The notes under the pieces are model-generated. The model saw only the letters and a list, made by a program, of their open reading frames with translations, had not been told where the DNA came from and did not search any database. Below are positions 1 through 8,800 of a DNA stretch of 59,356 nt, one piece after another (within the stretch, counting starts at the first letter, position 1; the number at the start of each line of letters is the position of its first letter). Both the position numbers and the translations under genes were made by a program. This DNA is from Scytonema tolypothrichoides VB-61278 (GTDB lineage Bacteria > Cyanobacteriota > Cyanobacteriia > Cyanobacteriales > Nostocaceae). Location: contig NZ_JXCA02000019.1 of the NCBI RefSeq assembly GCF_000828085.3, positions 300,300-359,655 on the forward strand, in the 5' to 3' direction.

Positions 1-1
1 C

Positions 2-193
2 TATTCCCCTGAATTACAACCAGCAGAACGACTGTGGCCGCTCACAAATGAAATTGTTGCCAATCACTCTCCCCACACCTTAGAGGAGTTAGAAAAATTG
101 TTAGTTTATCGTTGCCAACAATTACTTGAACAACGTGATTTTATTCGCGGGTTGACTTGCTACCATTGGTGGCCGATGACCAGGGCAATTTAA
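2..193 (+). CDS. IS630-family transposase, C-terminal end (cut by window edge)
   Basis: An open frame runs in from the window edge and stops with TAA at 191-193. The translated end reads YSPELQPAERLWPL, then a helical stretch and RGLTCYHWWP. This is the last part of the DDE endonuclease domain of IS630-type transposases, where the conserved SPELxPxExLW segment carries the final catalytic acidic residue (the E of AERLW). The protein acts in cut-and-paste transposition at TA targets (family knowledge). Only about 63 residues are visible, so it cannot be said whether the gene is intact upstream. It differs in sequence from the IS630-type fragment at the other end of the window. Confidence 0.75.
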   Translation, partial: YSPELQPAERLWPLTNEIVANHSPHTLEELEKLLVYRCQQLLEQRDFIRGLTCYHWWPMTRAI

Positions 194-304
194 TTATAAG
201 TGTTCATCCGAACTTGATATAAGTTCAGCAGACAAAGGATAATATCACGCAAAGACGCAAATGCACAAACAGACTCTTTGCCCCTTTGCGCGAGAAAATA
301 AAAA

Positions 305-405
305 ATGGTGAGCCAGCGCGGTCTTGGGGGTTCTCCCCCAATCCCCACTCCGTGGGGACCCCGAGTCCCCCATGAGCGACTGGCGAACCCCGAAGGGGTA
401 ACTCT
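305..405. repeat. GC-rich intergenic repeat (family A)
   Basis: This block of nested G- and C-runs (GGGGGTTCTCCCCC, CCCCACTCCGTGGGG, then GACTGGCG) lies in the 230-base gap before ispH. Related wording (GCCAG...GGGAAACCC...GGCTCC...GCACTGCCTC) recurs at about 27115-27245, inside tnpB at 38405-38490, at 39465-39600, at 41265-41455 and at 56395-56465. It looks like a dispersed palindromic cyanobacterial repeat. The short open frame across it on the minus strand is not a credible gene. Confidence 0.6.
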
Positions 406-424
406 AGACTAGATAGAAAAAACA

Positions 425-1633
425 ATGGATACCAAAGCTTTTAAACGTTCGCTCCAGCAATCAGAAAATTATCATCGTAAAGGATTTGGTCACCAGGCAG
501 AAGTCGCGACTCAGTTGCAGTCTGAGTATCAAAGTCATTTAATTCAGGAAATTCGCAATAACAACTATACTCTGCAAATGGGAGACGTCACCATCCACTT
601 AGCACAAGCCTTTGGCTTTTGCTGGGGTGTAGAACGTGCTGTAGCAATGGCTTATGAAACCCGCAAACACTTTCCCACTGAACGCATTTGGATTACGAAT
701 GAGATTATTCACAATCCTTCTGTTAATCAGCGGATGCTGGAAATGGAAGTAGAATTTATCCCCGTAGAAGGAGGAAAAAAAGACTTTTCTGTTGTTAACT
801 CTGGTGATGTCGTTATTTTACCAGCTTTCGGGGCAAGTGTTCAAGAAATGCAGTTGCTTAACGAAAAAGATTGCAAAATTGTTGATACAACTTGCCCTTG
901 GGTTTCTAAAGTTTGGAATGCTGTTGAAAAGCACAAAAAAATAGATTACACATCAATTATTCACGGCAAATATAAACACGAAGAAACTGTTGCAACAAGT
1001 TCCTTTGCCGGAAAATATCTGATTGTGCTGAATATGCAGCAAGCAGAATACGTTGCTAACTACATTTTGAATGGAGGAAATCGGGAGGAATTCCTGGCAA
1101 AATTTAGTAAAGCTTGCTCAGCTGGATTTGACCCCGACAAAGATTTAGAACGGGTTGGTATTGCTAACCAAACCACAATGCTCAAAAGTGAAACCGAACA
1201 AATGGGAAAACTTTTTGAGCGGACGATGATGACAAAGTATGGTCCGACTGAATTAAATCAGCATTTCCAAAGTTTCAACACCATTTGTGATGCGACTCAA
1301 GAACGCCAAGATGCGATGTTGGATTTAGTGCAAAAAAAGCTAGATTTGATGATAGTCATTGGTGGATTTAATTCATCAAATACAACACAATTGCAACAGA
1401 TTGCAATCGAGCGAGGAATTCCTTCTTATCATATTGATAGAGAAACGCGAATTATATCTGGAAATCGCATTGAACATCGACTATTAAATGGGGATTTGGA
1501 AATCACAGAAAATTGGTTACCAGATGGGGAAATTGTTGTCGGAATTACCTCTGGTGCTTCTACACCAGATCTAGTCGTGGAAGATGTGATTGAGAAGATT
1601 TTGGAATTGAAGGCGACTGCGGCGGTAGTTTAA
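425..1633 (+). CDS. ispH: 4-hydroxy-3-methylbut-2-enyl diphosphate reductase (IspH)
   Basis: IspH carries out the last step of the MEP pathway, reducing HMBPP to IPP and DMAPP with an oxygen-sensitive iron-sulfur cluster and electrons from ferredoxin. The three cluster cysteines are visible at residues 66 ([10 protein letters not shown]), 157 (DTTCPWV) and 288 ([10 protein letters not shown]). The HEE segment near residue 185 matches the substrate/proton-relay region, and SGASTPD closes the fold near the C terminus. At 402 residues it has the long form typical of cyanobacteria and plastids, with an N-terminal extension of about 55 residues. It appears monocistronic: a repeat block lies upstream and a terminator hairpin follows. 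Identification is firm. Confidence 0.96.
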   Translation: MDTKAFKRSLQQSENYHRKGFGHQAEVATQLQSEYQSHLIQEIRNNNYTLQMGDVTIHLAQAFGFCWGVERAVAMAYETRKHFPTERIWITNEIIHNPSVNQRMLEMEVEFIPVEGGKKDFSVVNSGDVVILPAFGASVQEMQLLNEKDCKIVDTTCPWVSKVWNAVEKHKKIDYTSIIHGKYKHEETVATSSFAGKYLIVLNMQQAEYVANYILNGGNREEFLAKFSKACSAGFDPDKDLERVGIANQTTMLKSETEQMGKLFERTMMTKYGPTELNQHFQSFNTICDATQERQDAMLDLVQKKLDLMIVIGGFNSSNTTQLQQIAIERGIPSYHIDRETRIISGNRIEHRLLNGDLEITENWLPDGEIVVGITSGASTPDLVVEDVIEKILELKATAAVV

Positions 1634-1647
1634 GAAGAACCATTATT

Positions 1648-1677
1648 CCAACCCCTCCACACTTGCAGAGGGGTTGG
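1648..1677 (+). terminator. Probable intrinsic terminator of ispH
   Basis: A perfect 10-bp stem (CCAACCCCTC / GAGGGGTTGG) with a 10-base loop starts 15 bases after the ispH stop and is followed by CTATTTTAACTCTT. The strong GC stem and T-rich trailer fit factor-independent termination. Confidence 0.7.
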
Positions 1678-1832
1678 CTATTTTAACTCTTCGGAAATTA
1701 AGGCTGAAAACGATTATCCCACATAGGTTTGATTATTTGCTACTTTGTTGTACTTAATACTGTTGTGAGTAATGAAAAATCAAGGGTTTTCAAGCTCTAT
1801 TTCCGTTAAGCACCCTTATCTCGGCTCAACCT

Positions 1833-2372
1833 CTATTCTTTTACATTCATTGTCCAAGATGGCTCAAAAAGTATATCTCCTGTATGTATTGTAAACTTAG
1901 TCATTGCCCATGTCCCATCACTGTAACGAGTAAAATAGGCTGTCCCTGGTAGTAAACGTGGAAGTGATTGCCCTCCTTGTTGCGCCCCAAGACTTAATTG
2001 CGCTTCGGCAGTATTACTAGATTCATCTATACGAACACCAGCAACTTGTTTGATTGTTGCTGTAGTGCCTTTTGAGTCTAAGGAAACTGAATCTAACCAC
2101 TTTTGTGCAATTCTTTCTGCTTTTTCTTGGCTGAGATTTTGATTATGAGAACTTAATGTACTTGTAATTGCACTTGCTAAAGATTCAACAGACTTAATTC
2201 CTAAAAATGAAATTATAATTAGCGGTATTACAAGAATGCTTACCATCAACCAATTGCCTGCTGATACGTTAATTCGTATATTACGAATGTAATCTCTACC
2301 TACTTGAATCAAGTTTTCAGCAATTCCTTTTTGAGTAACCTCATAGTTATCATTTGATTTATTTTCAGGCAT
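1833..2372 (-). CDS. Hypothetical single-pass membrane protein with N-terminal VGRD segment
   Basis: This 179-residue protein was not recognised as a named family. It has a polar N terminus containing NYEVTQKG and QVGRDYIRNI (residues about 9-33), one strong transmembrane segment (about 42-60, WLMVSILVIPLIIISFLGI), and a roughly 115-residue soluble domain that is probably extracytoplasmic or periplasmic. That domain contains IAQKWLDSV, repeated small residues and a final beta-rich part (FTRYSDGTWAMTKF). The next gene upstream on the same strand (2645-2884) has the same N-terminal layout. Similar VTQ...VGRD leaders occur in cyanobacterial proteins of unknown function, as far as I recall. No function is claimed. 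Confidence 0.65.
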   Translation of the reverse strand: MPENKSNDNYEVTQKGIAENLIQVGRDYIRNIRINVSAGNWLMVSILVIPLIIISFLGIKSVESLASAITSTLSSHNQNLSQEKAERIAQKWLDSVSLDSKGTTATIKQVAGVRIDESSNTAEAQLSLGAQQGGQSLPRLLPGTAYFTRYSDGTWAMTKFTIHTGDILFEPSWTMNVKE

Positions 2373-2604
2373 ATTTATTTTCTCGCTTTACACATAATAA
2401 GTAATCCAAAGCAATGCAAAATAGGTAGTTCTGCTTGAACTACCTATGTGGTTAATTTGTGCTTCAAGAAACTGGATACCTTTCTCTTTGGAAATAAGAG
2501 TATCCTTTCAAAAACGAGATGCATCCGAGGCAATTACAGCACATTGCAAGTAAATGAAGTACAACACTGAGAGCTAAAAGCCAGACTCTAAGCCCTTTTT
2601 ACTT

Positions 2605-2628
2605 CTGACTCCTGACTCCTGACTCCTG
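2605..2628. repeat. Heptameric tandem repeat (CTGACTC x3)
   Basis: Three perfect copies of CTGACTC followed by CTGAATT lie between the two small membrane-protein genes. This is the short tandemly repeated repetitive (STRR) type known from filamentous cyanobacteria. Confidence 0.75.
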
Positions 2629-2644
2629 AATTCTGCTGTAAGTA

Positions 2645-2884
2645 TTAATGAGAAGATTTTTGCTGCTCTAACTGTTGCTGCCCTGATTGAGGATTTTGTC
2701 CATGATTGTTTACTCCAACTGTCAATGCCCAAGCCAATCCCCCTAAAGCTAAAATACTAATAAAAAATAATGGAATAAAAATATTAGTACTGCTTGACTT
2801 ATCTCTCCCTACCATTTCTACGTTTCCATTTGCATTATTTGCATTTTGAGTAGCTTGGTAATTATCAGGTTGCTGCTGTGTCAT
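2645..2884 (-). CDS. Small membrane protein sharing the VTQ/VGRD leader
   Basis: This 79-residue protein has a Q/N-rich start (NYQATQNANNANGNVEMVGRDKSSS), one transmembrane segment (about residues 35-58, FIPLFFISILALGGLAWALTV) and a short Q-rich tail. The order NYxxTQ...N...VGRD-spacer-membrane helix is the same as in the 179-residue protein encoded just downstream on the same strand, which argues that both are genuine and functionally linked. The 272-base gap between them, containing heptamer repeats, makes a single transcript possible but not certain. Family and role are unknown. Confidence 0.5.
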   Translation of the reverse strand: MTQQQPDNYQATQNANNANGNVEMVGRDKSSSTNIFIPLFFISILALGGLAWALTVGVNNHGQNPQSGQQQLEQQKSSH

Positions 2885-3571
2885 AAATAGAACCTCAATT
2901 GGTAACTGAAAGAGTATAAGTAATTATTTTTTTGTTTGAAGCACAATAGCTTGTATTTGCCGAGGTAAAATTCTAATTTTCCCCATTCCCATTAGATAAA
3001 ATTATTTCTTTTTGAAATACAGCTTCTGATTTTACTTCTACGTGTATCCGCTTAATTCCGGAAAAATACTCTGTGATATATTACAGTTTGTTATTTTAAA
3101 TATTTTGATTTTTAAAAGTATAAAATATTACAATTAAACCTCACTTTTTTGTAATTCAAGTCCTAAGATGATGTGATTATAATCACCAAGTTATTTAGCA
3201 CAGCGTTTTTTCACGTAGCCACAAGGGTTTCAGACTACAAAAATTAGAGGGGTTCTAATGGTACGCCTAAAGTCATGAATCTAGTCTGCCAAATCCTAAT
3301 TTCCCCCTGCTCAGTACAACCGTACTGTTTCAGGGGCGATCGCTAACTTTTATAGCAGGGAACAGGGAACGCTTAACTCTTAACAGGCTTGAAAGTATTG
3401 TCGTGTCCGTATTTTCTCATTCTCATTAGTTTATGTCCTAATCTACGCTTCGACTGCTATAGTCTAAACTCCAGTTTCAACTCAGCTTCCCTGAGTCATT
3501 TTGTGCTTCTTAGTCTAAAGTACAGATGTAAAAGTTAAACTCAAAATAGGAAATGGAAACAGAAATCTTCT
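2885..3571. other. Gene-free region upstream of hicBA with a MITE-like repeat
   Basis: No credible reading frame is seen in this 687-base A/T-rich stretch. It contains a HIP1 octamer-like site (GGGGCGATCGC near 3335) and a MITE-like repeat at 3354-3462. Promoters for the divergent small membrane protein and for hicB must lie here but no clear -10/-35 pair was picked out. Confidence 0.5.
3354..3462. repeat. MITE-like element, copy 1 (family C)
   Basis: The element begins TATAGCAGGGAAC and ends GACTGCTATA, with CGTGTCCGTATTTTCTCATT and ATGTCCTAATCTACG inside. The reverse complement of 13282-13379 matches it over its whole length, and 35883-35990 has the same ends. No coding capacity; it would need a transposase elsewhere to move. 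Confidence 0.65.
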
Positions 3572-3811
3572 ATGAGTTCATTACAACAAGCTAAGGAAAA
3601 GAAAACTCTAAATTTTACAGCCATCCTGTATTGGGAAGAAGATGTTTATGTTGCACAATGTCCAGAGGTGGGAACTGCCAGCCAAGGAGAGACAATAGAA
3701 GAAGCCGTTGCTAATTTGAAGGAAGCAACAGAACTTTATTTAGAAGAATTCCCGCTTCCTGAAACAGCACCTCGTGCGTTGCTAACTACGTTTGAGGTGA
3801 CTAGTGCCTAA
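3572..3811 (+). CDS. hicB: HicB-family antitoxin
   Basis: This 79-residue protein has the HicB partial RNase-H-like fold signature: FTAILYWEEDVYVAQCPEVGTASQGETIEEAVANLKEA followed by ELYLEE. In type II toxin-antitoxin systems HicB binds and blocks the HicA mRNA interferase, and many HicB proteins repress their own promoter. No C-terminal DNA-binding domain is present, so this is the short single-domain form. The downstream toxin gene starts at GTG 3804, overlapping the hicB stop by eight bases, which implies translational coupling. The antitoxin-first order is the reverse of E. coli hicAB but common in cyanobacteria. Confidence 0.88.
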   Translation: MSSLQQAKEKKTLNFTAILYWEEDVYVAQCPEVGTASQGETIEEAVANLKEATELYLEEFPLPETAPRALLTTFEVTSA

Positions 3812-4055
3812 GTTACCAAGAGTCACAGCCTCTGAAGTTATTCGTGCTTTGGAACGCTTAGGGTTTATTCAAGTAAGGCAACGTGGAAGTCATGTGATTT
3901 TAAAGAAACAAATTGCACAAGAAGGTGAAGAGCAAAATGTTATTGAAGTCGGTTGTGTTGTGCCTCTACATCGCAAGACCATAGCTGTTGGAACATTAAA
4001 AAGTATTCTGAATCAAGCTGGAGTTTCAGTTGAAGAGTTTTTAGACAATCTGTAG
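3804..4055 (+). CDS. hicA: HicA-family mRNA interferase toxin
   Basis: This 83-residue protein starts at GTG overlapping the end of hicB. It has the double-stranded-RNA-binding-like HicA fold: VTASEVIRALERLGFIQVRQRGSHVILKK, with the GSH histidine (about residue 29) known to be catalytic in the family, and VPLHRKTIAVGTLKSILNQAGVSVEEF at the end. HicA cleaves mRNA independently of the ribosome when released from HicB. An insertion of about seven residues (AQEGEEQN) lies in the central hairpin. The frame is intact and the catalytic His is present, so the module is probably functional. Confidence 0.88.
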   Translation: MPKLPRVTASEVIRALERLGFIQVRQRGSHVILKKQIAQEGEEQNVIEVGCVVPLHRKTIAVGTLKSILNQAGVSVEEFLDNL

Positions 4056-4168
4056 AGTAATTCAACACATTCCATTTTGGTGCACCTTCTGGCAGAGGAA
4101 TTGTAACAAAAATATAACGACAATCTAAAATAATCCAGTTGTTTTAGTGATACAGTTCCAAACGCCTG

Positions 4169-5623
4169 ATGCATACAATCGAGAAAAAGTCAACAAAAAA
4201 AGCCTGGGCACAAGCCCTTGCTCAACCTGCAAAAGAATTCCCTCCCACCCAACTGCAAATTCTTTCTGGCAAAATACCTGAAGGCTTACATGGCACACTT
4301 TACCGCAATGGTCCCGCAAGGTTAGAACGCGGTGGTATAAGTATGGGACACTGGTTTGATGGGGATGGTGCGATTCTTGCTGTACATTTCAACTCTCCTT
4401 ATGAAGGGGAGAAAAACGGGGGTGCAACCGCAGTTTATCGCTATGTACAAACGGATGGTTATAAAGAAGAAGCAGCTGCAGAACAACTGCTTTACGGTAA
4501 TTATGGAATGACTGCACCAGGACCAATTTGGAATAAATGGTTGAAAGCACTCAAGAATTGTGCCAACACTTCTGTGCTAGCGTTACCAGATAAATTACTT
4601 GCACTGTGGGAAGGCGACAAGCCTCACGCCCTCGACTTGCAAACGCTCAACACTTTGGGCAAAGATGATTTAGGAGCACTGAAGGATGGATTGCCTTATT
4701 CTGCTCATCCTAAAATTGATCCAAAATCTGGCTTAATTTTTAACTTTGGTATCTCTGTAGGATTAAATGGAATACTAAATATATTTAAAAGCGATTTTAC
4801 GGGTAAAATTCAACAAAAAACATCGTTTGAACTTGATGGTTTACCGTTGATACATGATTTTGTCTTAGCTGGGCAATATCTAGTCTTTTTTGTTTCTCCG
4901 GTGCGATTAAATTTCCTACCCGTGTTAACTGGATTTAGCAGCTATAGTCATTCTCTTGAATGGAAACCACAATTGGGTACTCAGGTTTTGGTATTTGACT
5001 GTGAAACTCTCTGTTTGGTAAGTCGTGGTGAAACTGAACCTTGGTTTCAGTGGCATTTTGGTCATGGGTATGTAGATCAAAGTGGATTGATAGTTGTTGA
5101 TGTGGTGCGCTATCAAGATTTTCAAACCAACGAGTATCTAAGGCAAGTCGCAACAGGTGAGATTCACACTCCTGCTGTAAGTACTTTGTCGCGAATACAT
5201 CTTGAACCGAGTACAGCTAAAGTTAAGGCAATTGAGGAAATTATAGATCGTCACTGTGAATTTCCAGTTGTACCACCACAGGATAGGGGACAATACAATT
5301 GCCAAACTTATCTTGTTGTGCATCAGCAAGGAATGGATGCGAGCAAAGAAATATTTGGGGCGATCGCCCGTTTCGATCACAAAACCAACATCCTCACAAT
5401 TACTGACTGTGGCGAAAACCGCTATCCAAGTGAACCCATTTATGCCCAAAATCCCCAAAATCCTGAACAAGGATGGATCATCACAGTTGTGTACGATGGC
5501 AATTCTGATTGTAGTCAGGTTTGGGTATACGATGCGGATAGGTTAGATGATTCACCTGTGTGCAGATTGGCATTACCTAGCGTGATTCCCCATAGCTTCC
5601 ACGGGACTTGGAAACCTTACTGA
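4169..5623 (+). CDS. Carotenoid oxygenase (apocarotenoid cleavage dioxygenase family)
   Basis: This 484-residue protein belongs to the RPE65/CCD family of seven-bladed beta-propeller, non-heme iron enzymes that cleave a double bond of carotenoids or apocarotenoids with O2. Family motifs are present: GTLYRNGPARLERG, GHWFDGDGAI (about 60-69), and the four-histidine iron site, read as H180 (SAHPKID), H229 (LIHDF), H296 or H299 (WHFGHG) and H478 (SFHGTW at the C terminus). The length matches the Synechocystis apocarotenoid-15,15'-oxygenase (about 490). Substrate cannot be told from sequence; retinal production from apocarotenals is likely (inference). No neighbouring carotenoid genes. Confidence 0.9.
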   Translation: MHTIEKKSTKKAWAQALAQPAKEFPPTQLQILSGKIPEGLHGTLYRNGPARLERGGISMGHWFDGDGAILAVHFNSPYEGEKNGGATAVYRYVQTDGYKEEAAAEQLLYGNYGMTAPGPIWNKWLKALKNCANTSVLALPDKLLALWEGDKPHALDLQTLNTLGKDDLGALKDGLPYSAHPKIDPKSGLIFNFGISVGLNGILNIFKSDFTGKIQQKTSFELDGLPLIHDFVLAGQYLVFFVSPVRLNFLPVLTGFSSYSHSLEWKPQLGTQVLVFDCETLCLVSRGETEPWFQWHFGHGYVDQSGLIVVDVVRYQDFQTNEYLRQVATGEIHTPAVSTLSRIHLEPSTAKVKAIEEIIDRHCEFPVVPPQDRGQYNCQTYLVVHQQGMDASKEIFGAIARFDHKTNILTITDCGENRYPSEPIYAQNPQNPEQGWIITVVYDGNSDCSQVWVYDADRLDDSPVCRLALPSVIPHSFHGTWKPY

Positions 5624-5714
5624 CACTGAGCTGATGCCTGTTAAGAGTTCCCTGTTCCCTCATCTATTTAACCAGCGCAAGAAAAACCTGATAAACTCGT
5701 TTCCAACCTCAGGC

Positions 5715-5825
5715 TGGAAATGCCAGCAAAGAGGCTCTGCCTCAACCTAAATACCGGAGGCGGAGCCTCCTAGTAACGCATTCCCTGGCGAGCGCCAGGG
5801 ATCGAGTTGCTTAGGGGGTGTAACT
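5715..5825. repeat. Intergenic repeat (family B)
   Basis: GAGGCTCTGCCTC, GGAGGCGGAGCCTCC and CATTCCCTGGC...GCCAGGGATCGAG follow each other. The same modules recur at 33925-34005 and twice at 58130-58385. Just upstream, CTGTTAAGAGTTCCCTGTTCCC (5638-5660) is another phrase repeated through the window (3361, 31990, 33836, 35930). Confidence 0.6.
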
Positions 5826-5878
5826 CATTTATTCGCCAACAACATCATTAATCACTGAGCTTTTCTTGTCAATTTATG

Positions 5879-8800
5879 CTATGTATGGCTAACAGCTACC
5901 CTCTTCTCCAAGTATTCCTTCAATTTCTCTGCCAGTACTCGTACATTCGGTTCATGGAGAAAGCTTAGGTGAGAACCGGGAATCTGATGGGTATCTACTC
6001 CACCAGTCACTAGTTCGCCCCAACCGAATTGTGGATCATATTGATCGCCGACAGCGTCAGTTCGACTTTTATCTGAAGTTCGCAACAGGAGCATTGGACC
6101 GGGGTAAGATTGGAAGATATATGTGCTGAGAGCCTCAACGTTAGCATTCATGATTTCTATGTGTTTGTCATCCTCTGTTAAAGGCTCCTTTATTCCCAAT
6201 ACACGCATATATTTCTCTTGAACTGTGTACTTGCCCCACAAGCTCCAGCCCACAAGCTTCTGACTCAAGTAAGTGGGTCCTTGTTGCAATAAATTTTCAA
6301 AATGCAGGAGCATTCGCTTGAGGAATGATGATCGCTTAGTAGAACCTGGACGACAGGTATCAAGCATAGCTAAAATGTCTACTGTTTCTCCTTGACTGTA
6401 AAGTTGCTGAGCCATTTCGTAAGCTATCATACCACCTAATGAGTAGCCGCCAAGGAAATAAGGACCAGTCGGTTGAATGGTCTTGATTTCTTGAATGTAA
6501 AGCGCCGCCATATCTTCAATTCGGTTCAAGGGAGGCAGTTTTCCATCTAGTCCTTGTGGTTGTATCCCATAAAATGGTTGATCTTGTCCTAGATGTAGTG
6601 CTAAAGGTCGATAACACAAAATTTCCCCACCTAGAGGATGGATACAGAAGAACGGTGGCTTGGAACCCTTAGGTTGAATTGGTACTAAGCATGACCCAGA
6701 AGTAACGGAATCGTCCTCCTCATGGGCTGGTCCCAAAACCTGATGAACAATTGCTTTTCGTTGTTGCTCACAAAGCATCTTAGCAAGAGATTCCACTGTA
6801 TTTGCAGTGAAAAGGGTAGCTAAAGGTAACCTGAAGCCGAATTTCTTCTCAATTTGTGCAAATAACTTCACAGCTAGCAAGGAATGTCCTCCCAAATCAA
6901 AGAAGTTATCCCTGATACCAACGGCTTGTCCTAAAATCTCTTCCCAAATTTCTGCTATCTGGCGTTCTAACTCATTACGAGGGGCAACAAAGGTTGCTTG
7001 TGCTTCTTGAAAATCTAAGTCAAGTGCATCCAAGGCGCGGCGATCCACCTTACCATTGGGGTTTAATGGCATCACATCCAAGAAGACAAAGGCTTTTGGC
7101 ACCATGTACTCTGGTAATTTACCTTGCAAAAAGTCGCGCAATTCACTTGCGCTTGGGGGAACTTGTTCCGCCACGATATATGCCACTAGCCGCTTGTCAC
7201 CAGGAACATCTTCTCTTATTGAAACTAAAGTCTGTTGCACTCCAGGATATTCACCTAGAGTCGCTTCAATTTCTCCCAACTCAATGCGGAAGCCACGAAT
7301 TTTCACCTGGTAGTCAATACGGTTGAGGAATTCTATGTTCCCGTCGCTTAAGTAACGTACTAAGTCCCCAGTTTTATAAAGACGTGCGCCTGGTTCACTA
7401 CTAAAGGGGTTGTGAATAAACTTTTGTGCAGTCAGTTCGGGACGGTTAAGATAACCTCGCGCTAAACCAGTTCCACCAATGTATAGTTCACCCGATTGAC
7501 CAACAGGGACTGGCTGTAAATTATCATCTAAGATGTAAACTTGTACGTTGGCGATCGCCCGACCAATAGGAGCAATCGTATAATCAGTCCCCTGCTGACA
7601 AGTCCAAAACGTGGTATCTATAGAAGCTTCTGTTGGACCATAGCAATTAATCAGAACATTTTCCAATTTTAAACGCTCAACGAAGCGCTCTATGAGTTCA
7701 ACTGGTAAAGCTTCACCGCCACTGGTGACATGCTTGAGGCTGGTACAATTCTCAATTCCCTTTTCCTCAAGTAAAACCCGAATAATGGATGGTACCAAAG
7801 CAGCTACAGTAATTTGCTGTTCGATAATCATCTTAACCATATAAGCAGGGTCTCGATGTCCATCGGGACGAGCCATAATTAATTGTCCCCCAAATAACAA
7901 CGGCCAAAATATCTGCCATACTGAGGGGTCAAAGCTCAAAGAAATCGTCTGTAGGACTTTGTCTTGTTCTGTTAATTTAAACGTTGCTTGTCGCCAGTGA
8001 AGCTGATTGGAAATTCCACGGTGCGGAACCATCACACCCTTAGGCTTACCTGTAGAACCAGAGGTATAGATGACGTACATTAAATCATCAACTGTTGCCT
8101 CACACACAGGATTTTCTTGGCTGTTGTTGGCAATTAGTTCCCAATCAGAATCCAAACATATCACTTGTGAGCCAAGATTTTGTAAGCTGTGGAGTAATTT
8201 CTCTTGGGTGAGCATCACTGGTGTTTGGGTATCTTCTAAAATGAAGGTTAACCGCTCTTTTGGATACGCTGGGTCAATTGGCACATACGCGCCACCTGCC
8301 TTGAGAATTCCCAGCAATCCCACTACCATTTCTAGGGAACGTTCCATACAAATGCCAACTAAGACATCAGCACCAACACCCAAAGTTTTTAAATAGTGTG
8401 CCAATTGGTTAGCACGAATGTTCAACTGTTGGTAAGTCAGTTCCTCACCTTCAAACATAACCGCCACAGCGTGAGGCGTTTTTTCTACCTGTTGTTCAAA
8501 CAACTGATGAATACACTGCTCTTGATATTCTGCTTGAGTATCATTCCACTCCAGTAACTGCTGTTTTTCAGTTGCTGTTAGCAGTGGTAATTCGTTCACG
8601 TGCTGCTGTGGGTTAGCCGTAACTTCCTCAAGTAGTGTCTGAAAATGCCCACTCATCCGCGTTATGGTATCAGCATCAAACAAGTCGGTGCTGTATTCCC
8701 ATAGTCCTCGCAGTCCTTGTTCTGTTTCCTCAATTGACAAGGTGATATCAAACTGCGATGCAGAATTATCCACCTCTATGGTAGAAATACTGACTCCTGG

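Noticed and set aside
225-425. 66-residue minus-strand frame before ispH
   Set aside because: Coded by a dispersed GC-rich repeat and without protein-like features.
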